A DNA stretch of 6,363 bases from a bacterium UBA4883 (GCA_002399225.1 DHDF01000035.1:29135-35497); one strand, 5' to 3'; shown: positions 1-5,714, numbered from the stretch's first letter. Translations and numbers: made by a program. The notes: generated by a model not told the origin, from the sequence alone.

Positions 1-567
1 GGCGGCGGCTCCATCTGCATCACGCGCGAGACCAAAGGTATCGGCCGCGGGCAGGCGACGGCCGTTATTGAAGTTGCGAAGGCGCGCGACGAGTATTATA
101 AAGAGACCGGCATCTATGTGCCGATCTGTTCGGACGGCGGCATCGTTTACGATTACCACATTACCCTTGCGCTTGCGATGGGCTGCGATTTCTGCATGCT
201 GGGCCGCTATTTCGCCCGCTTTGATGAAAGCCCGACCAACAAAGTGATGATCAACGGCAACTATATGAAGGAGTACTGGGGCGAGGGGTCCGCCCGCGCG
301 CGCAACTGGCAGCGCTACGACCTCGGCGGCGAAGCAAAGCTGAGCTTTGAAGAAGGGGTCGATTCCTACGTTCCCTATGCCGGCAGTCTGCGCGACAATG
401 TTGCGCTTACGCTGAACAAGGTCCGCTCCACCATGTGCAACTGCGGTGCGCTTTCTATCCCGGAGCTTCAGAAGAAGGCCCGTTTGACTCTGGTCTCTTC
501 CGTCAGCATCGTGGAGGGCGGCGCACACGACGTGGTCCTAAAAGATGATATGCACCTGATGAAATAA
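1..567 (+). CDS. guaB: IMP dehydrogenase, C-terminal part (5' end outside window)
   Basis: Frame 1 is open from the first base to TAA at 565-567, giving 188 residues of the C-terminal end of inosine-5'-monophosphate dehydrogenase. This enzyme oxidises IMP to XMP with NAD+, the committed step of guanine nucleotide synthesis in the cytosol. Visible signatures: the catalytic-loop motif [10 protein letters not shown], whose Cys (residue 6 here) would be the nucleophile; the SDGGI phosphate-binding segment near residues 43-47; a GRYFAR segment near 70; the mobile-flap Arg-Tyr pair in NWQRYD near 103-108; and the [13 protein letters not shown] stretch typical of the IMPDH C-terminus. The flap is divergent from the classic bacterial enzyme ([10 protein letters not shown] after the catalytic loop), consistent with a variant seen in Clostridia as far as I recall. 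The gene ends in a strong terminator and converges on the lar operon. The family call is secure. Its start and CBS-domain content cannot be judged here. Confidence 0.93.
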   Translation, partial: GGGSICITRETKGIGRGQATAVIEVAKARDEYYKETGIYVPICSDGGIVYDYHITLALAMGCDFCMLGRYFARFDESPTNKVMINGNYMKEYWGEGSARARNWQRYDLGGEAKLSFEEGVDSYVPYAGSLRDNVALTLNKVRSTMCNCGALSIPELQKKARLTLVSSVSIVEGGAHDVVLKDDMHLMK

Positions 568-590
568 AGCGGTAAAGAATTTCGTCAAGC

Positions 591-631
591 AGGCCGGCCT
601 GGAATTTTCTATTTTCCGGGCCGGCCTTTTT
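591..631 (+). terminator. Intrinsic terminator of guaB
   Basis: A 14-bp stem (591-604 with 614-627, one G-U wobble) closes a 9-nt loop. It is GC-rich (GGCCGGCC core) and followed by a T run (627-631). It lies 24 bases after the guaB stop codon and is oriented correctly for rightward transcription. Confidence 0.9.
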
Positions 632-674
632 CATATGAATGATGAACGGCCGCTCCGCCTTTCTGTCAGGTGAT

Positions 675-716
675 AAAAATTGACCGCCCCGTGCTTTTGC
701 CAAAAGTACGGGGCGG
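675..716 (-). terminator. Intrinsic terminator of the larEBC operon
   Basis: A 15-bp stem (684-698 with 702-716, one G-U wobble) closes a 3-nt loop. Read on the minus strand it is followed by a U-rich tract (AATTTTTA, from about 681 down to 674). It sits about 30 bases past the larC stop. A small extra inverted repeat, ACGCC/GGCGT (726-739), lies between the stop codon and this hairpin. On the plus strand the hairpin is followed only by a short CTTTT run, so it may give weak bidirectional termination. Confidence 0.85.
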
Positions 717-744
717 CCGTCTTTTACGCCGTTCGGCGTGAGTT

Positions 745-2046
745 TCAGGATCGTTTTTTGGAGTCTGCCGTCCGAGCCCGGCTGCACACTTCGCTGAACG
801 AAACTCCGTGTTTCTGAGCAGCCGCGCTTACATCTTCGTATTCCGGCTTGCTTTTCCGGATGCCGTAGCCGTCGCCCCGCTTGAAACGGATCGGCCCATA
901 CGGCGTTTCCACCGTTTCGAAGGAACGACGCAAGGCTTCCCGGCGGCAGTCGGTGTACCGGATCCCAAGAGTAGTGGTGTGCAGCAGAATCAGCCGCGAA
1001 AACTTTTCCCGGTCCTCCGGTCGGCACAGGCAGGTCAGCAGGGAGGCGGGCCGGTTCTTCTTCATGGAAATCGGCGTGACGAACACATCCAGCGCGCCGT
1101 TTTTCAGCAGCAGATCCGACGCATACCCGACAGCTTCCGGCGTCATATCGTCGAGATTGCAGCTGATTTCAATAATCTGGTCCGCCAGGCCGTCTGTCTC
1201 GCCCCAGAACGCCCGGATGCAGTTTGCCGTCTCAAAGTTTTTCACTCCCATGCCGTACCCGATCTTTTTCACCCTCATCGGTTCCATTTCTCCGAACCGG
1301 CCGACAAAATGACGCAGCAGCGCAGCACCGGTCGGGGTGCAGAGCTCGCCTTTTATCCGGCCGCCATAAATCGGAATGTCTTTCAGGAGAAGCGCCGTCG
1401 CGGGGGCGGGAACGGGCAGAATCCCGTGGGCGCACCGGACGGAGCCGGAGCCGACATGCACAGGAGAGGCGGAAATCTCTTCCGCACCGAGCAGATGAAA
1501 CAAAAGACAGCAGCCGACCACGTCGGTGACGGCGTCCATCGAGCCGACCTCGTGAAAATGGATTTGATCCATCGGAACGCCGTGAACCTGCGATTCGGCC
1601 TTTCCAATCTGCGCGTAAACCGCCAGCGCGTCGTCTTTTACCTGAACGGGCAGATCCATCGAACCGATCAGCCCGCGGACATCCTCATAGCTGAAATGGT
1701 GGTGACTGTGCGCATGGGCTTTTCCGTGCTCATGGCAGTGCTCATGTCCTTGCTCGTGATCATGAAGGTGGCCTGCTTCGTGCTCCTCGTGTTCATGGAA
1801 GGCATCTTCCGCTTTGGGTTTTCCCGAAACGTCGTGTACCGTTTCCTCTTCGCCGTTGACAAGGACCCGGATGCGGCTGCCTTTTACTCCGCATTTCTGC
1901 TCCGGGATCTGTTCCACCCGGACCCCGGAAATGCCGAGGTGGTTCATTTGCTGCAGAAACGGTTCCGGGCCGGGCAGCAGTTCCAAAAGCGCGGCCATCA
2001 GCATATCGCCGGCCGCGCCCATATTACATTCCAGGTAAAGTTTCAT
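745..2046 (-). CDS. larC: Nickel-pincer cofactor biosynthesis protein LarC (nickel chelatase)
   Basis: 433 residues. LarC (DUF111 family) inserts Ni into pyridinium-3,5-bisthiocarboxylic acid mononucleotide in a CTP-dependent reaction. This is the last step of NPN cofactor synthesis. Seen here: the N-terminal LECNMGAAGDM motif (residues 5-15); a His-rich linker at 84-117 with 15 histidines in 34 residues, a likely nickel-binding or storage segment; FHEVGSMDAVTD (164-175); LCTPTGAALL (235-244); and the C-terminal-domain motifs CNLDDMTPEA (296-305), MKKNRP (328-333) and LGIRY (360-364). In Lactiplantibacillus plantarum the two halves, LarC1 and LarC2, are joined by programmed frameshifting. Here both lie in one uninterrupted frame. 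The ATG overlaps the larB stop in ATGA (2043-2046), and GGAGGG (2055-2060, minus) lies 8 nt upstream, inside larB, so translational coupling is likely. This is the last gene of the operon. Confidence 0.95.
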   Translation of the reverse strand: MKLYLECNMGAAGDMLMAALLELLPGPEPFLQQMNHLGISGVRVEQIPEQKCGVKGSRIRVLVNGEEETVHDVSGKPKAEDAFHEHEEHEAGHLHDHEQGHEHCHEHGKAHAHSHHHFSYEDVRGLIGSMDLPVQVKDDALAVYAQIGKAESQVHGVPMDQIHFHEVGSMDAVTDVVGCCLLFHLLGAEEISASPVHVGSGSVRCAHGILPVPAPATALLLKDIPIYGGRIKGELCTPTGAALLRHFVGRFGEMEPMRVKKIGYGMGVKNFETANCIRAFWGETDGLADQIIEISCNLDDMTPEAVGYASDLLLKNGALDVFVTPISMKKNRPASLLTCLCRPEDREKFSRLILLHTTTLGIRYTDCRREALRRSFETVETPYGPIRFKRGDGYGIRKSKPEYEDVSAAAQKHGVSFSEVCSRARTADSKKRS

Positions 2047-2804
2047 TTCTCATTCCCTCCGATATGGTTGATCAGGCTGGCGAGATACCCCGCGCCGAAG
2101 CCGTTGTCGATGTTGACGACGCTGACGTTGCCGGCGCAGGAATTGAGCATCGAAAGCAGGGCGGAAAGGCCGCTGAAATTCGCGCCGTAGCCGATGCTGG
2201 TTGGAACGGCGATCACAGGGCAGGCGACCAGCCCGCCGATCACGGTGGCAAGGGCCCCTTCCATCCCGGCGACGGCGATGATGACCCGCGCGCTCATGAG
2301 AACGTCCAGCTTGGCAAGCAGCCGCTGAAGTCCTGCAACGCCGACATCGTAAACGCGCTCCACGCGGTTGCCGAGGGCTTCGGCGGTGACGGCTGCCTCC
2401 TCTGCGACGGGCAGGTCGCTGGTACCGCCCGTTGCGACGGCGACTGTGCCGGAAGCGGTGACCTCGCTCTTGCGCCCGCAGATGCCGATGCGGGAAACGG
2501 GATCGTAATCGATCGGGACCTGCCGGTTGACCGTTTCCGCCTTTTCCGGCGACAGACGCGTGACCAGGATATTATGATTCCCGTGCTTTTTCAGCGCGAC
2601 TACAATGCCGCCGATCTGCTCCGCCGTTTTACCGGCCCCGTAGACGACTTCCGGAACACCGTGCCGCAGTTCCCTTTGATGGTCGACCTTGGCATAGCCC
2701 AAATCTTCGAAAGGCTCCATCCTCAGCTTCAAAAGCGCCTGCTGTGGCGTTACTTCGCCGCGGCTTACCTGATTTAACAGGTTCAGGATCCGTTCTTTTT
2801 CCAT
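2043..2804 (-). CDS. larB: Nickel-pincer cofactor biosynthesis protein LarB (NaAD carboxylase/hydrolase)
   Basis: 253 residues, the usual LarB length. LarB carboxylates C5 of the pyridine ring of nicotinic acid adenine dinucleotide and cleaves the phosphoanhydride, releasing AMP and pyridinium-3,5-biscarboxylic acid mononucleotide. This is the first step of NPN synthesis. Motifs: the family N-terminal segment LGYAKVDHQRELRHGVPEVV (35-54) with GAGKT just after it (56-60), and the PurE-like C-terminal domain with TGGTSDLPVAEEA (125-137), AGMEGALATVIGGL (179-192) and PTSIGYGANFSGLSALLSML (201-220). ATG at 2804 is supported by GGAGGA (2811-2816, minus) with 6-nt spacing. The gene begins inside the 3' end of larE (22-bp overlap) and ends overlapping larC by 4 bp, so the three are co-transcribed. 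Family identity is secure. Confidence 0.95.
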   Translation of the reverse strand: MEKERILNLLNQVSRGEVTPQQALLKLRMEPFEDLGYAKVDHQRELRHGVPEVVYGAGKTAEQIGGIVVALKKHGNHNILVTRLSPEKAETVNRQVPIDYDPVSRIGICGRKSEVTASGTVAVATGGTSDLPVAEEAAVTAEALGNRVERVYDVGVAGLQRLLAKLDVLMSARVIIAVAGMEGALATVIGGLVACPVIAVPTSIGYGANFSGLSALLSMLNSCAGNVSVVNIDNGFGAGYLASLINHIGGNEK

Positions 2805-3562
2805 GTGTTTTCCTCCGTTTTTCTTGGAATGAGGTCCAGCAGCACGGTGTCAAACTCCCGCTGAAGGGCCGAAACAATCTCCGCACGCTTTTGCAGTGCG
2901 GCGGGGAATTGTTCCTCTGGGAACTGCAATTTTGCCGCCCCGCCGAAATAGCGCACGCGGAAGTCGGAAAAACCGAGTGCAAAGAGGGAATTTTCCGCGC
3001 GCTCAATTTTTTGCAGAAGAGGTGCGGTGATCGGCGTCCCGGCCGGGATGCGCGTGGCAAGGCAGGCATAAGCCGGCTTTTTCCAGGTGGGAAGACCCGC
3101 TTTCCGGGAAAGACGCCGAATCTCCTCTTTGTTCAGCCCGCATTCCCGCAGCGGGGAACGCACGCCCAGTTCATTCAGTGCTTTCATCCCCGGACGCTCC
3201 GCCACGTTGTCGGAAGCGTTTGTGCCGTCGCACAGGAGGTCGTAACCGTCGGCGCGGCAGGATTCGAGAAGACGGGAGAAAAGAGCCCTTTTGCAGAAAT
3301 AGCAGCGGTTTTCGGGGTTTGCGGCAACGTGCGGATCGCTCAAAACGTCGAGGCGGATTACGGTCAGCGGGAGCTGAAGAAGCTCCGCGAGCCGGAGTGC
3401 GCCGTCCCGCTCAAACTGCGGCTGAAAGGAGGATTGAATTAAATAGGGGCGCACGTCGCACCCGGCAGCTTTGGCGGCGTAAAGCAGATAAGAAGAGTCC
3501 GTGCCGCCGGAAAATGCCAAAGCAAAACGGGGAATTTGCTTTAAAAATTCATCGAGCTTCAT
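2783..3562 (-). CDS. larE: ATP-dependent sacrificial sulfur transferase LarE
   Basis: 259 residues. LarE adenylates the carboxylates of P2CMN and converts them to thiocarboxylates (P2TMN). In L. plantarum the sulfur comes from a sacrificed active-site cysteine, while other LarEs use a [4Fe-4S] cluster held by three cysteines. Seen here: the PP-loop SGGTDSS (18-24), with Thr where Val is common; RCYFCK (86-91) with Cys87 and Cys90; CDGTNASD (111-118); SPLRECGLNKEEIR (136-149); and KKPAYACLATRIP (161-173) with Cys167. The CYFC pair plus Cys167 would fit the cluster-binding type (inference). I chose ATG at 3562 rather than a longer 280-residue frame because GAGGG on the minus strand lies 6 nt upstream and the protein then begins MKLDEFL, just before the PP-loop strand, as expected. 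First gene of the operon. Its 3' end overlaps larB. Confidence 0.93.
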   Translation of the reverse strand: MKLDEFLKQIPRFALAFSGGTDSSYLLYAAKAAGCDVRPYLIQSSFQPQFERDGALRLAELLQLPLTVIRLDVLSDPHVAANPENRCYFCKRALFSRLLESCRADGYDLLCDGTNASDNVAERPGMKALNELGVRSPLRECGLNKEEIRRLSRKAGLPTWKKPAYACLATRIPAGTPITAPLLQKIERAENSLFALGFSDFRVRYFGGAAKLQFPEEQFPAALQKRAEIVSALQREFDTVLLDLIPRKTEENTWKKNGS

Positions 3563-3602
3563 TTCATACCCTCTTTTTCTTTCAAAAGTTTTTCCCCGCT
3601 GC

Positions 3603-3652
3603 AAAAATTCAAAGAACCCGGCCAAGAATTTTTCTTCTTTGACCGGGTTCTT
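3603..3652 (-). terminator. Terminator-like hairpin (possible attenuator) in the larE leader
   Basis: On the minus strand, AAGAACCCGG (3652-3643) pairs perfectly with CCGGGTTCTT (3621-3612). The stem extends inward, after a mismatch, by CAAGAA/TTCTTTG pairs with a bulge. It is followed by TTTGAATTTTTG (U run at 3607-3603). It lies 40 bases upstream of the larE ATG and about 65 nt after the predicted start site, inside the 5' untranslated leader. That position fits conditional termination of the lar operon. The U tract is interrupted, so a stable mRNA hairpin without termination is also possible. Confidence 0.55.
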
Positions 3653-3697
3653 CCCAGAATTCCATTTTTATGATCGGTTTGGTGCGGCTTGGAAAAT

Positions 3698-3725
3698 GAA
3701 AGCCTTCTTGGCTTTCTTTTTTTTT
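3698..3725 (+). terminator. Plus-strand hairpin plus T9, overlapping the larE start site
   Basis: GAAAGCC (3698-3704) and GGCTTTC (3710-3716) form a perfect 7-bp stem with a 5-nt loop, followed by nine Ts (3717-3725). On the plus strand this has the shape of an intrinsic terminator. No plus-strand gene ends here, so it may block antisense transcription through the lar leader towards the methyltransferase. On the minus strand the same bases form an A9 run followed by a 5'-terminal hairpin of the larE mRNA. Confidence 0.5.
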
Positions 3726-3754
3726 ATCATAGCATGTTTCTCCCCGGGAGTCAA
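3726..3754 (-). promoter_or_regulatory. Promoter of the larEBC operon
   Basis: On the minus strand, TTGACT (-35, 3754-3749), a 17-nt spacer and TATGAT (-10, 3731-3726) match the housekeeping sigma consensus at 10 of 12 positions. The expected start site falls around 3719, inside an A9 run (3725-3717), giving a leader of about 157 nt before larE. No other minus-strand gene lies between it and larE. Confidence 0.8.
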
Positions 3755-3778
3755 TGAAAAACCGAAGAGAGAGAGAAA

Positions 3779-3792
3779 GGCGCGCAGGCGCC
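3779..3792. repeat. Short inverted repeat between divergent promoters
   Basis: GGCGC (3779-3783) and GCGCC (3788-3792) flank a 4-nt centre, six bases upstream of the rightward -35 box and about 25 bases upstream of the leftward -35 box. It could be a small operator serving both promoters, but the half-sites are short and GC-rich, so chance is possible. Confidence 0.25.
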
Positions 3793-3797
3793 GAATC

Positions 3798-3826
3798 TTG
3801 ACATCTGCGGAAGCCTTTGCTATAAT
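3798..3826 (+). promoter_or_regulatory. Promoter of the methyltransferase operon
   Basis: TTGACA (3798-3803), a 17-nt spacer and TATAAT (3821-3826) form a perfect consensus sigma-A-type promoter. Expected start site is about 3833-3834. Such a strong promoter followed by a long structured leader suggests that control is exerted after initiation, at the terminator at 3997-4024. Confidence 0.9.
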
Positions 3827-3833
3827 ATTCCGC

Positions 3834-4024
3834 AAGAAACAGCGATGCTGCCATGCGGGAAATGATGTATTGAAATACATTTGCTGCGGATTGGAGTCTG
3901 CGGCCGGCATGGCCGGATTGCGGGGGAAGAAACGGCGGAGGCCGCGGTCTTTTACTGGGAAAACGATAATTTTGAAATTATCTTACAGATGCTTTGGAGG
4001 CTCTTTTGAGAGCCTCTTTTTTTT
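3834..4024 (+). ncRNA. Candidate riboswitch/attenuator leader, ligand unknown
   Basis: The leader of about 190 nt runs from a perfect promoter to an intrinsic terminator next to a Shine-Dalgarno sequence. Pairings seen: CAGC/GCTG (3840-3850); ATGTAT-TGAA-ATACAT (3865-3880), a perfect 6-bp stem with a tetraloop; a long closing stem 3895-3905 with 3940-3950 (10 of 11 positions paired, one U-U mismatch) enclosing CCGGC/GCCGG (3904-3916) or alternatively GCCG/CGGC (3912-3915 with 3933-3936); and GATAAT/ATTATC (3965-3982). Competing pairings exist: 3893-3899 with 3998-4004 (terminator 5' arm), or 3937-3942 with 4012-4017 (terminator 3' arm). Both are incompatible with the 3895-3950 stem, so forming that stem should favour termination. 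I could not match it to Moco/Tuco, NiCo, cobalamin, SAM, T-box or other consensus elements from memory. The downstream genes suggest a metal or metal-cofactor signal (inference). Confidence 0.6.
3997..4024 (+). terminator. Leader terminator upstream of the methyltransferase
   Basis: GAGGCTCT (3997-4004) pairs perfectly with AGAGCCTC (4009-4016) around a TTTG loop, followed by eight Ts (4017-4024). It ends 8 bases before the Shine-Dalgarno sequence of the next gene. Because it lies between a strong promoter and its gene, it must be conditional for the gene to be expressed. Confidence 0.88.
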
Positions 4025-4032
4025 ATGCGGAC

Positions 4033-4040
4033 AAGGAGGA
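4033..4040 (+). promoter_or_regulatory. Shine-Dalgarno sequence fixing a TTG start
   Basis: AAGGAGGA lies 8 nt before TTG at 4049 and is a near-perfect ribosome binding site. The upstream in-frame ATG (4025) comes before this site and directly abuts the terminator T-run, so it is not the start. Confidence 0.85.
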
Positions 4041-4048
4041 ATCAAATA

Positions 4049-4849
4049 TTGGAACAGAAAGAAATCCTTGAAAACTGGCGCTTTCGGGGAGCCGGCGGGC
4101 AAGCGCGTGTCGACCTGTGGAACTCCATGGCGCGAGGATTCGGCGAGCAGGTGCTCCCGACCTTTCAGAATGACGGCTTTCTGCGACTGCTGGAGCAAAA
4201 CGAAATGATTGACAAGCATTCGCGTGTTCTGGATGTGGGCTGTGGCGTGGGGGGGTATTCCCTTGCATTGGCTGGGCGTTGCGCAGAAGTGACCGGCGTG
4301 GATCTTTCCCCTCGCATGATCGACCTTGCAAAACGAAAAGCTTCTGAGAAGAATGCGGAAAATGTCAGATTCCTCTGCGCCGACTGGCAGAAGTGCGACC
4401 TTTGCAAAAAAAAGTTCGACCTCGTTTTTGCCCATATGACCCCGGCCGTGCAAAGCGCGGATACGTTTCTGAAGCTTTTGGAAGCCAGCCGCGGCTGGTG
4501 TGCTCTTTCAAAGCCGACTCACCGCACGGACCCCGTCTCCGACGCGGTGAAGCGGCTGGTCGGCATTGCGGAAAACCGTGAAAACGGCGACCGGGATATT
4601 CTTTATGCTTTTGAGTTGTTATGGCAGCGGGGCCTCCTGCCGCTCTTCCAGTATGAGCGGCAGAAATGGAAGATGGAAAAGACGCCGGAAGAAGCCTTCG
4701 GCCTTTATGGAAACCGGGTGAAAACCTACCGGGAGATCACGCCGGAAGAGGAAAGGAAGATCAGGCGGTATCTGGGCTCCATCGCGCAGGACGGCCTGGT
4801 CCGCGAAACAGTGGATGTTACGGTCACGACAATTTACTGGCATGTCTAA
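4049..4849 (+). CDS. Class I SAM-dependent methyltransferase
   Basis: 266 residues from TTG. The fold is a soluble Rossmann-type methyltransferase: motif I LDVGCGVGGYSLALA (61-75), the acidic strand-2 end VTGVDLSPRMIDLA (81-94), ADW (111-113) and the strand-4 segment FDLVFAHMTPAVQSADTF (123-140). FAHMTPAVQ and SRGWCALSKP (148-156) recall, from memory, a subgroup encoded next to FmdE and FecBCD-type metal transporters. No membrane helix or signal peptide is seen. The substrate is unknown. Possible roles are making or modifying a metal chelator or cofactor (inference). It is preceded by the structured leader and separated by about 60 nt from the FmdE fragment. It appears fully intact while all three downstream genes are broken, which suggests it may still be selected or that the decay is recent. 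Confidence 0.88.
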   Translation: MEQKEILENWRFRGAGGQARVDLWNSMARGFGEQVLPTFQNDGFLRLLEQNEMIDKHSRVLDVGCGVGGYSLALAGRCAEVTGVDLSPRMIDLAKRKASEKNAENVRFLCADWQKCDLCKKKFDLVFAHMTPAVQSADTFLKLLEASRGWCALSKPTHRTDPVSDAVKRLVGIAENRENGDRDILYAFELLWQRGLLPLFQYERQKWKMEKTPEEAFGLYGNRVKTYREITPEEERKIRRYLGSIAQDGLVRETVDVTVTTIYWHV

Positions 4850-4868
4850 TGTTTGAAGTATTAAACAT
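4849..4868 (+). other. Intergenic hairpin after the methyltransferase
   Basis: ATGTTTGA (4849-4856) pairs with TTAAACAT (4861-4868, one G-U) around AGTA. No T run follows, so it is not an intrinsic terminator. It may be an mRNA processing or stability element between operon genes. Confidence 0.4.
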
Positions 4869-4870
4869 CA

Positions 4871-4900
4871 AAAGGGAGGAATAGGGAGGAATAGGGAGGA
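4871..4900 (+). repeat. Triplicated 10-nt Shine-Dalgarno repeat
   Basis: A 10-nt unit (AWAGGGAGGA) is repeated three times in perfect tandem just upstream of the FmdE ATG at 4911. Each unit carries a GGGAGG ribosome binding core, and the last is about 11 nt from the ATG. It probably arose by replication slippage. Confidence 0.9.
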
Positions 4901-4910
4901 ATATAGAGAG

Positions 4911-5165
4911 ATGGATCAAAAATTATGGGAAAAGGCGGTTGCGTTTCACGGGCATGAATGCCCGGGGCTTGCAATCGGTTTCAAAGCCTGCGAGGCCGTG
5001 CGGGAAAAAATGGGGATCGGCGTTTCCGACGACGAGCAGCTTGTCTGCGTTACGGAAAACGATGCCTGCGGTGTGGACGCCCCTTCGGCGCGGCAGGCCG
5101 CGGCCTCCTCCGCCGGGGCGGCTTCCTTCGGAAGTGAACCAGGGCGGCGGTGCTCGGCGCTATGA
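4911..5165 (+). pseudogene. FmdE-family protein, N-terminal fragment
   Basis: The 84-residue reading frame starts with a clear FmdE domain (PF02663, formylmethanofuran dehydrogenase subunit E-like): WEKAVAFHGHECPGLAIGFK (6-25) with the metal/thiol motif HGHECPG, and ENDACGVDA (49-57). In intact members (roughly 170-200 residues, from memory) ACGVDA is followed by a GCT-type segment and, often, a zinc ribbon. Here homology stops at residue 57 (base about 5081). The remaining 27 residues are Ala/Ser/Gly-rich and unlike the family, ending at TGA 5163-5165 inside the next gene fragment. The simplest reading is a deletion joining fmdE to the substrate-binding-protein gene. The start is supported by the triplicated ribosome binding site. 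The function of standalone FmdE proteins is unsettled; they occur with molybdenum/tungsten or other metal systems. Confidence 0.85.
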
Positions 5166-5714
5166 AAAGCTGGCAGAAAGACCTGAACAGCCGCACGAAA
5201 GATATCCCGGACGGGAAGAAGCCGTCGGTTTATGCCGGCGCGGTCAGCTTCCGCGGCGGCCACGGCATTGAGGGAACCTATGGCAAGTATCCTCCCTTTA
5301 CAGCGATCCATGCGAAAAATGTGGTCGACGAAACGGGAAAGTCGGGGGGCATTGCTGATCGATAAGGAAAAGCTTGCAGTCTGGAATCCGGATATCATTT
5401 TTCTGACGCCGGACAATATGAATCTGGTCAATCAGGATGACTCTTCCAATCCGGGCTTCTATTAAAAATTAAACGCGGTTAAAAACGGCAGAGTCTACAC
5501 GCAGATCGCGTACAATTACTACGGCACCAACCTTGAAATTGCGATTGCAGATGCCTATTACACAGGCAATGTAATATATCCGAAGGCTTTCGCCGATGTG
5601 AACTTTGAAAAGAAAGCCGACGAAATTTTTACGGAAATGCTGGGCCGGCCCTATCTTCAAGTTCTGAAAGATTCCGGGAACGGGTTCGGCAAGGTGACGG
5701 TAGGAAGTAAGTGA
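5138..5714 (+). pseudogene. FecB/BtuF-type ABC transporter substrate-binding protein, C-terminal remnant
   Basis: Only the C-terminal half (about 190 residues) remains, with no signal peptide or lipobox. In the frame of base 5150 it reads VLGAMKSWQKDL, then VSFRGGHGIEGTYGKYPPF and AIHAKNVVDETGKSGG. At the G6 run 5344-5349 the frame breaks: adding one G restores GGALLIDKEKLAVWNPDIIF in the next frame. In that frame a TAA at 5463-5465 interrupts NPGFY and KLNAVKNGRVY, best explained by a CAA-to-TAA change. The rest, including YNYYGTNLEIAIADAYYTG and the C-terminal GNGFGKV, ends at TGA 5712-5714. The motif order resembles, from memory, substrate-binding proteins of iron/metal-complex importers that sit beside FmdE genes. 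Three lesions (5' deletion, frameshift, nonsense) make it non-functional. Confidence 0.85.

Noticed and set aside
808..2190. A 460-residue plus-strand open frame opposite larC and part of larB
   Set aside because: It is antisense to two confidently identified genes, has biased composition (Arg/Phe/Ala/His-rich) with no recognisable domain, and arises from the GC-rich codon usage of larC/larB.
2064..2777. A 237-residue plus-strand open frame opposite larB
   Set aside because: It lies fully antisense to larB, is Asp/Gly/Ala-rich without any family motif, and has no supporting ribosome binding site.
3563..3625. A 21-residue N-terminal extension of LarE
   Set aside because: The extension crosses the GAGGG ribosome binding site and the leader, and the family protein starts near the MKLDEFL residues just before the PP-loop.
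3609..3665. A possible 18-residue leader peptide (starting MEFWEEPG) in the larE leader
   Set aside because: The short minus-strand frame overlaps the terminator-like hairpin suggestively, but no Shine-Dalgarno sequence precedes its ATG and its codons show no run suited to attenuation.
3834..3996. A known riboswitch (Moco/Tuco, NiCo, cobalamin) or T-box
   Set aside because: The conserved blocks I remember (e.g. the cobalamin GCCACTG box, the T-box GGTGG element, the repeated NiCo GCAGCC/GGGACAG blocks, the Moco GACAGGCC block) are not present. This was judged from memory only, so a covariance search could overturn it.
4946..5431. A 161-residue minus-strand open frame across the FmdE and SBP remnants
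   Set aside because: The opposite strand carries clear FmdE and SBP homology, and the antisense translation shows no motif.
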